This document shows, piece after piece, positions 51,071 to 59,987 of a stretch of DNA of 64,000 nucleotides. Position numbers and translations under genes: made by a program. The notes under the pieces were generated by a model. It was given only the letters and a program-made list of their open reading frames with translations, was not told where the DNA came from and searched no databases. This DNA is from CAYSCW01 sp964449165 (GTDB taxonomy: Bacteria > Acidobacteriota > Aminicenantia > Aminicenantales > Aminicenantaceae). The DNA lies in NCBI GenBank assembly GCA_964449165.1, contig CAYVAT010000012.1, positions 1 to 64,000 of the forward strand. Direction: 5' to 3'. Every line of letters begins with the position of its first letter. Within the stretch, counting starts at the first letter, position 1.

Positions 51071-52600
51071 TCAATGGATATGCTTTGAGGGAGGTGTATT
51101 CTTTTTCTCCTTTTCTAAGGCTCCACCGTAGATTGCTTCTGCCTGACCCGTGATCTGACTCTGGGAATCAATCAAAAAATTAGCGTGGGTCACAACTCTC
51201 ATTCCTTCCGAAAGTCCTGACTTAACAGCATAAAATCTCTGTTTCTCTCCGTTGATATAAGTTTCGGCCTCTGGTCCGACTTCCACTTCTATTGCCTGGT
51301 AAGTCCCTTCTTCCCTCTCTACATAGACGAGCTTGCGAGTACCTGTGTCCAGGACAGCATCCTTGGGAACGGAAAGAATCGATCCTGAGGGAGCTGACTT
51401 CTTCTCGAGATGCATCCCGCAGATGGGGCAATCTCCGGGATTTTCAGAGATAACCTCCGGGTGCATGGGACAGGTGTAAAAAGCTTTCTCCGGACCTGGA
51501 ATCCCCTCATGGATAGTAGAGCTGATAGCGACGTTGACATACATTCCAGACTTAAGCCTTCGGCGGGGATTGGGGACATTGATCCTGATTTTGACTGACC
51601 GTGTCTTCGGGTTGAGAAAAGGATCGATGAACGAGACAGTCCCCTCAAACCTCTCGCCAGGGTATGCGGAGGTAGTGATCTCCACTTTTTGGCCGGCCTT
51701 GATCCAAGCCATCTCATACTCGTAGATATCGGCCCGAACCCAGAGGTTGGAAAGGCCGGCAATCTGATACAGGTTCTCGCCTTCCTTCACGTATTTCCCT
51801 TCAAAGGCGTTCTTGTGGATGACCGTCCCTCCGATGGGAGCATAGATAGTCATATGGGTGTTTGCTTTCTTCCTCTGCCTGAGTTCATCGACCTGCTCTT
51901 GGCTGATTCCCCACAGGAGAAGCCTCCGCTTGGATGCCTCAACCAGAGACTCTGCACCTTTTATGGTCTCTTCATTCCCGCTTGCTCTGACTCGATCCAA
52001 TGTTTCCAGGGCAAGGAGGTACTCTTCCTGGGTAGTCAAGAGCTGGGGACTGTAGATTGAAACCAGAGGATCGCCCTTCTTCACCTCGACTCCGGTGAAA
52101 TCGACAAAAAGCCTGTCAATGCGTCCTGGGATCCAGGCTGCCACATAGGCCACCTTTCGCTCATCATAATCCATCTCCCCCACCGTCGAGATCTCTTTAA
52201 ACAAGGGAAGGTATTGAATTTCTTCTGTCCTGACACTGGCCAGAGCTCGGGCTCTGGGACTCAACTTGACCAGAGCCTCTAGGGTGCCATGCTCCTCATG
52301 TTCACCTTCCTCCATGACCATGGCCTGTTCTTCCTCTTTATACACGGGCACAAGATCCATGTTGCAGATTGGGCATTTAGTGTTTCCCTTCTCATAATCC
52401 TCAGGAGTTACCCTCACCGAAGGGTGCATACCGCAGGTGTAGTAGAGAATTTCTCTCTGCGGAGCCTCTTTTTGGGAAGCTAGGAGAGTCTGGTTGGCCT
52501 CTTCTTTACTTTTTTTAAGAGGCATCAAGAGTAAAAGAACGATCACTATAACAGCCAGTAAAGGAATGGCGATAAATAATAATCGAGTGTATTTTCTCAT
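51071..52600 (-). CDS. cusB: CusB-like periplasmic adaptor with two heavy-metal-binding fingers
   Basis: A 509-residue membrane-fusion protein. After an N-terminal TM comes a finger (YYTCGMHPSVRVTPEDYEKG, CPICNMDLVPVY). The hairpin and barrel domains of CusB follow (KGDPLVSIYSPQLLTTQEEY, IAGLSNLWVRADIYEYEMAW). Near residue ~385 there is a second finger (YTCPMHPEVISENPGDCPIC, GMHLEKKS), then the membrane-proximal domain. A second internal finger is unusual for CusB. It binds periplasmic copper and links CusA to CusC. Its ATG overlaps the cusC stop (52597-52600). Confidence 0.93.
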   Translation of the reverse strand: MRKYTRLLFIAIPLLAVIVIVLLLLMPLKKSKEEANQTLLASQKEAPQREILYYTCGMHPSVRVTPEDYEKGNTKCPICNMDLVPVYKEEEQAMVMEEGEHEEHGTLEALVKLSPRARALASVRTEEIQYLPLFKEISTVGEMDYDERKVAYVAAWIPGRIDRLFVDFTGVEVKKGDPLVSIYSPQLLTTQEEYLLALETLDRVRASGNEETIKGAESLVEASKRRLLLWGISQEQVDELRQRKKANTHMTIYAPIGGTVIHKNAFEGKYVKEGENLYQIAGLSNLWVRADIYEYEMAWIKAGQKVEITTSAYPGERFEGTVSFIDPFLNPKTRSVKIRINVPNPRRRLKSGMYVNVAISSTIHEGIPGPEKAFYTCPMHPEVISENPGDCPICGMHLEKKSAPSGSILSVPKDAVLDTGTRKLVYVEREEGTYQAIEVEVGPEAETYINGEKQRFYAVKSGLSEGMRVVTHANFLIDSQSQITGQAEAIYGGALEKEKKNTPPSKHIH

Positions 52601-53883
52601 CTTTCAAACCTCCTTGTCTTAAGCTCTTTTCCCACTGCTCTTTCCAGCCGGGCCAGACTCTTCCCATAGTCAGAGATGGCCTTGTGATAGCCTGTCTTCA
52701 CCATCAGGACCATCCTCTCGCTGTCGAGAAGGTTGAGAAAATCCACCTTTCCCGCCAGATAGCTCACTTCCGAAGCCTTGAAAGCCTGCTCTGCCTGAGG
52801 AAGAAGAGAGTATTTATAAAGACTGATCTGGTCCTCGGCTGTCTTGGACTCAAAATGGAATGAACTGACTCGTGAAAGGGTCTCATTCTTTACCTCGGCA
52901 TATCTCTCTTGGCTTGCCTTGAGCTGCAACGCCGCCTCTGCTTCTGCGGCATGAAGCTTTCCTCGCCAGATGGGAATGTTGATACCGATCGACCCCATCC
53001 AGGAATCCCGGCCATCCTCAATCTGGCCTGTTGTCCCTCCTCCGATATCGACATAATCGAACATGATCTTGAAATCGGGATAATAGTTTTTTTTGGCCAA
53101 TCTCAGGCTTTCTTCATTCATTTCTATAATCCGGCGTGCCTTCCTCATCTCAGGCCTCTCTTCCTCAGCCAGCTGGTAAAGCGTCTCAACATCTTCTCCA
53201 AAGGGATAGATCTCTGGCTTCTTTGCCATACCCACCGGAGAGTCAGGGGAACGGTCTAACAGGGCATTCAACTCTGAAGCTGCGGCCTTTCGTGCCTGGT
53301 CGAGGCTCAGGATCTTGTCTTCCACTTTCGACATTTCCAGCTGAGCCTTGAGGACATCCTGTTGATTGGCCTGGCCTGTTTCGTACTTTTTCTGGGCAAT
53401 CCGTGCCAGCCTCTTGAGGACTTCCTTCTCTTCCTGACTAATCTGAATCACATTGTCCAGCCAATAAAGCGTGTAGTAAGAGGCTTTCACCTCGAGGATG
53501 ACCTCTGCTCTCGCTCTGTTGTATTGTTCTTCAAGGACAGAGGCCCCGCGTTCTGCAATCCTTCCTTTGAGAGAGAGTTTCCCGAAAAAAGGAATCGACT
53601 GCGACAGGGAAATCTTATTCCTCTGCGGTCCCAGCCTGGTTTCGATACTGCTTACGAAACGGGAGTAGCTCACCATGGGATCAGGGAGTGACTTGGCCTG
53701 AGGCACTCTCTCCAGCGCAGCCTGCCATTCCTGATGGGCCGCTCTCGCCAGGGGATTCTTCTCCAGTGCCTCCTTGACGATTTCGGTAAGCTTCACTTCG
53801 GCCCTCATCGTCTCTGTCGATGCTGAAAGATATGGACTTAAGATCAATGCTACAAATAAGATAATCGAAAATAGCTTGTTCAT
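52597..53883 (-). CDS. cusC: TolC/CusC-family outer-membrane efflux channel
   Basis: About 428 residues from the ATG at 53881-53883 (AAGGAAGG ahead). Signal peptide, then two repeats of the TolC alpha-barrel fold with typical segments (VKLTEIVKEALEKNPLARAA, QDVLKAQLEMSKVEDKILS, YPDFKIMFDYVDIGGG, ASEVSYLAGKVDFLNLLDSE). No acylated cysteine is seen. It forms the exit duct for CusAB. First gene of the cus operon, with site 4 about 75 bp upstream. Confidence 0.92.
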   Translation of the reverse strand: MNKLFSIILFVALILSPYLSASTETMRAEVKLTEIVKEALEKNPLARAAHQEWQAALERVPQAKSLPDPMVSYSRFVSSIETRLGPQRNKISLSQSIPFFGKLSLKGRIAERGASVLEEQYNRARAEVILEVKASYYTLYWLDNVIQISQEEKEVLKRLARIAQKKYETGQANQQDVLKAQLEMSKVEDKILSLDQARKAAASELNALLDRSPDSPVGMAKKPEIYPFGEDVETLYQLAEEERPEMRKARRIIEMNEESLRLAKKNYYPDFKIMFDYVDIGGGTTGQIEDGRDSWMGSIGINIPIWRGKLHAAEAEAALQLKASQERYAEVKNETLSRVSSFHFESKTAEDQISLYKYSLLPQAEQAFKASEVSYLAGKVDFLNLLDSERMVLMVKTGYHKAISDYGKSLARLERAVGKELKTRRFER

Positions 53884-53957
53884 TTCTTCCTTCCTTTTAA
53901 ACACTTTACGCATTCTGTCTTTTCCTCTCTCCTGATATCATCATTTCTCTATTATGT

Positions 53958-53972
53958 CTATAATGCCTATAG
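53958..53972. promoter_or_regulatory. Putative Rrf2 operator, site 4 (cus operon)
   Basis: CTATAATGCCTATAG, exact CTATA-N5-TATAG. I cannot fix the -35 and -10 boxes here, but the only genes that it can serve are cusCBA on the minus strand. Confidence 0.55.
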
Positions 53973-54078
53973 ATATAGTAATATTTTTATTTAAAAAAAT
54001 TTCGCCTCAGGGATTAAGGTCTTCCCATATCTGCATCCTCCGCTAACATTCTTCTCTTAGAGAATCTGTCTACTTCTC

Positions 54079-54453
54079 TCAGCGGACAATCAATTTTCCC
54101 CTGAGCATGCCCATCCCGCAGGTAAAAACGTATTCTCCTTCTTTTTCAGGGATAAACTCTATAGGAGTGGTTTTGTAGGCAGGGAGGGGCTTTCTGATGT
54201 TAAAGTCTCCGAAGACGATGGTATCAGAACAATCGGCTGTCTCATCCCGGTAAAAATTCAAGCGCACCGGAATTCCTTTTTTGACCACTATCACATCGGG
54301 ATCATAACCGCCCTTAACCCGGATCATGACCTCCTGGAGGCGGCTCTCTCTCAAAGCAGCTTGTGCGGTCTTTTTTCTTGAGAACAAAAAATACCAGTTG
54401 ACGAAAACGATAAGGACTATCCCCAAAGCCGTAATGACAATCTTTACCAGCAT
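54079..54453 (-). CDS. Membrane-anchored cupredoxin-like copper-binding protein
   Basis: A 124-residue protein with an N-terminal TM (VITALGIVLIVFVNWYFLF) and a periplasmic cupredoxin fold: GGYDPDVIVVKKGIPVRLNF, then ETADCSDTIVFGDFNI and EGEYVFTCGMGMLRGKL. Cys and Met residues in TCGMGM and the early DCSD are the likely Cu(I) ligands, as in cupredoxin-like chaperones coded next to CopA. It lies 13 bp after the copA stop and is most likely cotranscribed with it. It may accept Cu+ from CopA and pass it to CusCBA. Confidence 0.88.
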   Translation of the reverse strand: MLVKIVITALGIVLIVFVNWYFLFSRKKTAQAALRESRLQEVMIRVKGGYDPDVIVVKKGIPVRLNFYRDETADCSDTIVFGDFNIRKPLPAYKTTPIEFIPEKEGEYVFTCGMGMLRGKLIVR

Positions 54454-54466
54454 GACTTTTCTCCTT

Positions 54467-57026
54467 CTAAGGACTCAATCTGGCCCGTCTCAACCTGAGA
54501 GAGTTGGAAACCACAGAGACCGAGCTGAAAGCCATGGCAGCTGAAGCAAATATCGGGTTCAACAGGATTCCGAAAAAGGGATAGAGCAAGCCGGCAGCTA
54601 TGGGTATTCCAATGCTGTTGTAAAAAAAGGCCCAGAAGAGATTCTGTTTTATAATCTTGATGGTTTTTTTGCTCAGCTCGATGGCCGAGACAACGCCTTG
54701 CAGATCATCCTTGATCAGGGTGATATCAGAAGCCTCCACAGCCACATCCGTTCCAGAGCCGATGGCAATCCCTATATCGGCCTGAGCGAGTGCCGGAGCA
54801 TCGTTTATGCCATCACCCACCATGGCCACTTTCTTCCCCTCAGACTGAAGCTTTTTGATCTCGTGTACCTTGTCTTCTGGCATGACTTCGGAAAGCACCC
54901 TCTCGATTCCGGCCTTCCTGGCAATGGCTTCTGCTGTTTTTCTGTTATCCCCGGTCAGCATGACCACTTCAAGCCCCAGTTTTCTCAATTTTTCCACAGC
55001 CTGGAGAGAGTTCTCCTTCAAGGTGTCAGCCACGGCGATCAAGCCAGCGGCCTGGCCATCAAAGGAGATATAGACCGGAGTCTTTCCTTCTGCGGCCATT
55101 TGATCCGCCTTCTCTTCCAGACCTCCGACGTTTATCCCCCGGTCTTCCATCAGCTTCTTGTTTCCAACAAGAATTTCTTTCCCATCAACCCGGGCCTCGA
55201 TGCCATGACCCTCTACAGCCGTGAAATCTCCAGGATCTATAAGCTCAATCTTCTTTGACTTTGCACTCCGTATAATCGCCTCCCCCAGAGGATGTTCTGA
55301 GGTCTTCTCGGCACTGGCTGCATACTTGAGGATCTCCTGTTCGGAAAGTGAATTCAAAGAAACGATATTGGTTACCTCCGGCATCCCCTTTGTCAGAGTC
55401 CCTGTCTTGTCAAACACGACAGTATTTACCTTATGGGCTGTCTCCAGGCTCTCTCCTCCCTTGATCAAGATGCCATTTTCTGCCCCTTTTCCAGTTCCCA
55501 CCATCACAGCAGTTGGAGTAGCCAACCCGAGTGCACAGGGACAGGCGATGATCATCACGGCTACGAAATTCAGCAAGGCAAAGGTCAAAGCAGGTTTAGG
55601 GCCAAAGTTAAACCAGATGATGAAAGCAGCAACAGCAATCGAGATCACAATAGGGACGAAGTATCCGGCGATTATATCAGCCAGACGCTGGATGGGTGCC
55701 TTAGATCCCTGGGCATCCTGGACCAGCTTGATGATCTGGGCAAGGGCTGTATCTTTTCCTACTTTTGTGGCCTTGAATTGAAAACTTCCCGTCTTGTTGA
55801 TGGTTGCTCCGATCACCTCATGACCGGCTTCCTTCTTCACCGGCATGCTCTCACCCGTTATCATAGACTCATCCACAGCAGATTTTCCTCTGGTGACGAC
55901 TCCGTCAACAGGGATCTTTTCTCCTGGTCTGACTACGATCTCCTCACCGACCAGTACTTCTTCCACGGGAATATCCTGTTCCTGTCCATCTCTTATCACC
56001 CGGGCTGTCTTGGGCTGAAGGCCGATCAGCTTCTTGATGGCTTCTGAAGTCTGTCCTTTGGCTCTTGCTTCCAGGAGTCTGCCGAAGAGAATCAAAACGA
56101 TGATGATAGAGGATGTATCAAAATAGACTTTAGGCTCGATACCCGCTTTGGCAAAGAGAGAAGGGAAAACGGTTGCTGCTACGCTGTAGAGATAGGCGGC
56201 AGATGTTCCCACAGCAATCAGGGTGTTCATGTCTGCATTACGGTGCTTGAAAGCGCCCCATGACCCCTTGTAAAACTGCCATCCGATCCAAAACTGGACA
56301 GGGGTGGCCAGGGCCCAGAGGACAAAGAAATTGCTCAGGAAATCCGGAATCCAGGGAAACCAATGGGTGGAACTTCCCAAGAATATGATAACAGCCAGGG
56401 CTAATCCTGTGAGGAATTTTCTCTTCAGCTTCTTGTATTCCTTCTCACGGACAATCCTTTCCATATCTTCCAGCTCTTCTTCTGGAGGCACTTCGAGAAC
56501 TTTGTATCCTGTCTGCTCTATAGTTTTTTTAATCTCATTAAGGCTGATCTCTGAAGGGATGTATTCGATTTTTGCTTTTTCAGTGGCCAAATTGACTGTC
56601 GCCTTGGTCACTCCTCTCATCTGAAGAAGGGCTTTTTCGATATTCTGCACACAGGAGGCACATTCCATACCTTGTATGGGAATTTCAATCGAGGCTACAC
56701 CCACCTCATAACCGCTCTTGCGGACTGACCTGATAAAATCTTCGGGTTTGGCTAGTTGAGGCTGGTAGAGAACAGTCGCCTTGGAATTGGCAAAATTAAC
56801 AGAGGCCTTATTCACTCCCTCCAGTGCTGCCAAGCTGCGCTGGATGGTGGAGGCGCAACTGGCACAGCTCATCCCAACAATAGGAAGATCAATTCTATCC
56901 TGTTTGGCTTCTTTTTTCTCTGCAGATGGCTCTGTCTTTTCCTCAGGATGAAGCTCTCCTTCGTCGTCTTCTTCTTCCTCCCCTTCATCGGATTTTATGA
57001 AAGCCTCCGGAGCCTCATCGAATTTC
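54467..57026 (-). CDS. copA: Cu(I)-exporting P1B-type ATPase CopA, 5' end lost in an assembly gap
   Basis: Minus strand, open from the stop at 54467 into the N gap at 57027. The ATG at 56872 is inside the first HMA motif (GMSCASCAST), so the start must lie upstream. Before this HMA an acidic linker (KSDEGEEEEDDEGELHPEE) leads out of the gap. Two HMA domains are visible (GMSCASC, GMECASC), then eight TM helices with ACPCALGLATP (CPC), DKTGTLT, the TSEHPLGEA HP loop, GDGINDAPALA and MAFSSVSVVSNS, all marking the Cu+ subtype. It moves cytosolic Cu+ to the periplasm. The cupredoxin gene follows; CsoR is across the gap. Confidence 0.95.
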
Positions 57027-57126
57027 NNNNNNNNNNNNNNNNNNNNNNNNNNNNNNNNNNNNNNNNNNNNNNNNNNNNNNNNNNNNNNNNNNNNNNNNNN
57101 NNNNNNNNNNNNNNNNNNNNNNNNNN
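57027..57126. other. Assembly gap (100 N)
   Basis: Exactly 100 N, a conventional placeholder, so the true distance between copA and the csoR 3' end is unknown. Confidence 1.
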
Positions 57127-57404
57127 TTCCTGAATTTTCTCAATACCTCGATAACTTCATCGATTTTCTTTGTCTTTTCTTCTTTATTCCCTTTAGTAAA
57201 AGATTCTCGAACACATCCTCTGAGGTGCCTTTTTAATATATTCTCTTCCACACTTTTCAGAGCTCCGACGATTGATGAGATCTGGGTCAATATATCGATA
57301 CAGTATCTCTTCTCCTCGATCATCTTCTGAATGCCCCGGATCTGCCCTTCAATCCTTCTCAATCGAACAAGCTCCTCATCATGAGTGGTCACTTGTTGAT
57401 TCAT
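57127..57404 (-). CDS. csoR: CsoR/RcnR-family metal-sensing repressor, 3' end in gap
   Basis: At least 92 residues are visible: MNQQVTTHDEELVRLRRIEG at the start, the all-helical DUF156 fold, then the coding frame runs into the N gap. The Cu(I) ligands of CsoR are visible as Cys in KRYCIDILTQ, His in LKRHLRGC and Cys in RGCVRES. The C-H-C set favours copper over nickel or formaldehyde sensing. GAGGAGG precedes the ATG. Its promoter has a matching CsoR-type operator at 57447-57465, so it likely represses itself and copA downstream. Confidence 0.92.
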
Positions 57405-57439
57405 CGAAACCTCCTCTTTAATGGATGAAGATATTCATT

Positions 57440-57469
57440 AATATAGCATACCCCCCTAGAGTATGTCAA
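57440..57469 (-). promoter_or_regulatory. csoR promoter with CsoR operator
   Basis: On the minus strand TTGACA (complement of 57464-57469) and TATATT (complement of 57440-57445) are 18 bp apart. CATACCCCCCTAGAGTATG at 57447-57465 fills the spacer and has the GTATAC-like half-sites with a C/G-rich centre known for CsoR operators. Confidence 0.75.
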
Positions 57470-57483
57470 GTTAATATTTTAGT

Positions 57484-57612
57484 CCGATGGATAGAAACCG
57501 ACGCTTTTATCCAAGATTATCACAATTAAGCGTTGGTTCCTGTCTATCCGAAGCCCATAGTGACGGGTGGGAGGGTCTTGGCGAGGATGGACGGGAACCA
57601 CGCTTTTATCAG
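57484..57612. mobile_element. Nested palindromic element, rearranged copy D
   Basis: The inner hairpin is complete (GCGTTGGTTCCTGTCTATCC with GGATGGACGGGAACCACGC around the CCGAAGCCCATAGTGACGGG loop). A second right arm (GATGGATAGAAACCGACGCT) lies ahead of it at 57487, so parts of two copies are joined. The outer ATTTCCGTGAT arms are absent. Confidence 0.7.
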
Positions 57613-57615
57613 CTA

Positions 57616-57828
57616 TTAGGGCTTTTCTCTTTTTTTCCTGGTTGAAATCTTAAAAGGGACATAGAGAGGACAGAATCCTACCAGACTGGTCAGGAGAAAA
57701 ATGATGGCAAAAATGCCCAGAATGATCGCCGCTGTTCCTGAGATCTGGTCTGTAAAGTAGAGTACCGCGACCAGTATGGCCAGGAGAGTCCGGATAATCC
57801 GATCCGCATTTCCCATGTTCTTTTTCAT
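57616..57828 (-). CDS. DUF2892 small membrane protein
   Basis: About 70 residues starting MKKNMGNADRIIRTLLAILV. Two TM helices (LLAILVAVLYFTDQISG and AIILGIFAIIFLLTSLVGF) and the conserved FCPLYVPFKIST end are those of DUF2892, often linked to rhodanese or sulfur/metal stress genes. AAGGAGG precedes the inner ATG. Single gene; function unknown. Confidence 0.9.
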   Translation of the reverse strand: MKKNMGNADRIIRTLLAILVAVLYFTDQISGTAAIILGIFAIIFLLTSLVGFCPLYVPFKISTRKKREKP

Positions 57829-58048
57829 CAAAAACCTCCTTGCTCAGATAATTTATTTAGAGTCCACTAACAAACTCTAAAAATATCAATAACTTATTGA
57901 TTTAGCTATAATTATATGATAACTTGTTGGGAAAATTCGAAAACAAAATGCGAGGTTTTGACCATATACCCTTCGAAACCCTTGCACTTTTCATCGGAGA
58001 TTTGCCCCAAATAAACCCCATTTTATTCCTTGATTATTCAACCATAGT

Positions 58049-58837
58049 CTAAGAATGCTCCTTAAGCGCTCCCTCAATAACCTTTCTTAGTTCACCGAAC
58101 GGGGCTTCATATCCCCAACACCTATATTTCCCATTAAAAAAAAGAGCTCGCGATGTCTGGTATTTCTCAAGAATTTCTTTATCCCCGCAGTTGAATTCAC
58201 GAAGGATCACCTTATCATTATATTCAGCACACACCTCTCGAACACGGTGAATTTCTATTATTGACGTTAAGCATATTGGATTCCAAAAGATATCGACCAC
58301 AACCTTTCCCTCCATGAGCTTAGGTTTATAATTCAACTTGTGCATACGAGGAGGATCAACTAGCTCAAAAGCTTTGAGCATTATAACAGCATTGCCCTCT
58401 CTTTCAACCTCCTTGTATCCGAGTTTCTTAAAAAATGAGGCAGGCATGAACCAGAAGTCATTGTCATAGGCAAGAACTGCAACTCCCTTCTTGTCTTTTC
58501 TTGCTTCAATCTCGACAGCTTCTACTAATGCCCTACCATAACCACTGCTCTGTACACGATTGTAAACACGTTTATAGTTTAGGGTAAGACAAAGAATAGA
58601 AATAAGATCCTTTCCTGACATGCCCCAGGCACCAAGCTCAATCGGCAGACAATGAGCAAAACCAACCGGCTTGCCCTTATCAATTGCCACTTTGACTTTG
58701 AGGCCTTTGGCACAAGCATTCCTCATCCAGGATTCCCTCACCCTTCGTGCCCGATCCTTTTCCTCATCGAGGTCATCAATATGAGTGCAGGATGCTACAA
58801 AAAGAATATGATCATCCATCAGATCAACGATTTCCAT
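58049..58837 (-). CDS. GNAT N-acetyltransferase with C-terminal YoaP/thioredoxin-like domain
   Basis: A 262-residue protein. Residues ~30-155 are a GNAT acetyltransferase, with the acetyl-CoA loop in VQSSGYGRALVEAVEIEA and the end FFKKLGYKEVER. Residues ~170-262 form a thioredoxin-like domain (KVVVDIFWNPICLTSIIEIH, ALFFNGKYRCWGYEAPFGEL), matching the YoaP-type extension of Bacillus GNAT proteins. The CxxC of thioredoxin is reduced to a single Cys (PICLTS). The acceptor is unknown. Own promoter region; flanks are AT-rich. Confidence 0.85.
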   Translation of the reverse strand: MEIVDLMDDHILFVASCTHIDDLDEEKDRARRVRESWMRNACAKGLKVKVAIDKGKPVGFAHCLPIELGAWGMSGKDLISILCLTLNYKRVYNRVQSSGYGRALVEAVEIEARKDKKGVAVLAYDNDFWFMPASFFKKLGYKEVEREGNAVIMLKAFELVDPPRMHKLNYKPKLMEGKVVVDIFWNPICLTSIIEIHRVREVCAEYNDKVILREFNCGDKEILEKYQTSRALFFNGKYRCWGYEAPFGELRKVIEGALKEHS

Positions 58838-59226
58838 TCATTCTCCTCTTATAAATAATAAATTTCATTTTACCTTATAAGAAGATCAGAATATTTTTTC
58901 AGCAGACCCTATTCAGCTCATCGATGACTCTTGATAACGGCGAGGCATTAATCTTAGGAAGCTGCAAAAAACACGCTTTACTTTTTATATCATAACTTTT
59001 ATTTTTATATAAATATTTTTTATTCTTTTCCAATCTGACAGAGTTAAAAACCTATTCTGTGCTCGGAAATATCTGGAATGGTCTGAGCATGCAAGGAGAA
59101 CCTCCACCTGGCTTAATTCAGCTTTCCCGAGCCTCAAATAGAGTGAAGGCAGTCTTCTGTTCGCTGGCTTTTTTTCTTTCATCATTTGTGCTAGAATTCC
59201 CTTGACAGGAACAGCAAGGAGTCAAA
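58838..59226. other. Intergenic region without a recognisable gene
   Basis: 389 bp, AT-rich. On the plus strand a TAGAAT near 59192 may be the -10 box for YebC, with AAGGAG before its ATG. Short open frames on the minus strand lack conserved features. I see no tRNA, hairpin terminator or repeat in it. Confidence 0.6.
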
Positions 59227-59982
59227 ATGTCAGGTCATTCGAAATGGCATTCCATCAAGTATAAAAAATCCGCCCAGGATGCCAAGAGGGGAAAGATCTT
59301 CACCAAAATCATAAGAGAGATTGCTGTGTCCGCCCGGTTGGGTGGAGGTGATCCGGATGCGAATCCCCGCCTGAGAAAAGCGATTGCCGATGCCAAAGCT
59401 GTGAACATGCCTTCTGATAATATCAAAAGAGCCATCAAGAAAGGGACAGGAGAACTGGAAGGCACGACATACGAAGAAGTCACCTATGAAGGATACGGTC
59501 CCGGCGGAGTCGCCATTTATGTGGAAGGCTTGTCCGATAATAAAAACAGGACAGTTTCCGAACTGAGGCATATTTTTACCAGAAACGGAGGCAGTATCGG
59601 CGAGTCAGGATGTGTCGCCTGGATGTTCAAACGCAAAGGATACATCGTTATCGAACAAGACAAAGCTTCAGAAGACAAGCTTCTGGACATCGTCCTGGAA
59701 GCAGGCGCAGAAGATCTAAGAGAAGATGGAAGCAACTATGAAATCTTCACCAAGCCCGAAGATTACGAATCTGTAGTCGACGCTTTACAGAAGCACAATA
59801 TCGAATTGGCAGCCTCCAACCTCGGTTACATACCTCAAAATTATGTGAAACTGGAAGGAAAGCAGGCTCATCAACTTCTGCGACTGATGGAAGAACTGGA
59901 AGACCACGACGATGTTCAGAATGTCTGGGCTAACTTCGACATCGACGAGGAAGAGATAGCCCAATATTCAGCTGAAAAATAG
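59227..59982 (+). CDS. YebC/PmpR-family regulator/translation factor
   Basis: A 251-residue cytoplasmic protein with the full YebC pattern: MSGHSKWHSIKYKKSAQDAK, the RKAIADAKAVNMPSDNIKRA helix and EVTYEGYGPGGVAIYVEGLS. It ends near the usual VWANFDID. YebC proteins are reported as DNA-binding regulators and, more recently, as factors that help ribosomes on proline stretches. It heads the ruvC-ruvA-ruvB cluster, the common arrangement. AAGGAG precedes the ATG. Confidence 0.97.
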   Translation: MSGHSKWHSIKYKKSAQDAKRGKIFTKIIREIAVSARLGGGDPDANPRLRKAIADAKAVNMPSDNIKRAIKKGTGELEGTTYEEVTYEGYGPGGVAIYVEGLSDNKNRTVSELRHIFTRNGGSIGESGCVAWMFKRKGYIVIEQDKASEDKLLDIVLEAGAEDLREDGSNYEIFTKPEDYESVVDALQKHNIELAASNLGYIPQNYVKLEGKQAHQLLRLMEELEDHDDVQNVWANFDIDEEEIAQYSAEK

Positions 59983-59987
59983 TTTTT

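Noticed and set aside
49698..51131. A 477-codon open frame on the plus strand opposite cusA
   Set aside because: It is antisense to a clearly recognised RND pump; its translation is rich in His/Asp/Arg without domain pattern.
56756..57133. Plus-strand frame running through the N gap
   Set aside because: Its continuity is an artefact of unknown bases; it is antisense to copA.
58985..59185. 66-codon minus-strand frame upstream of YebC
   Set aside because: AT-rich, without a ribosome site or conserved pattern.
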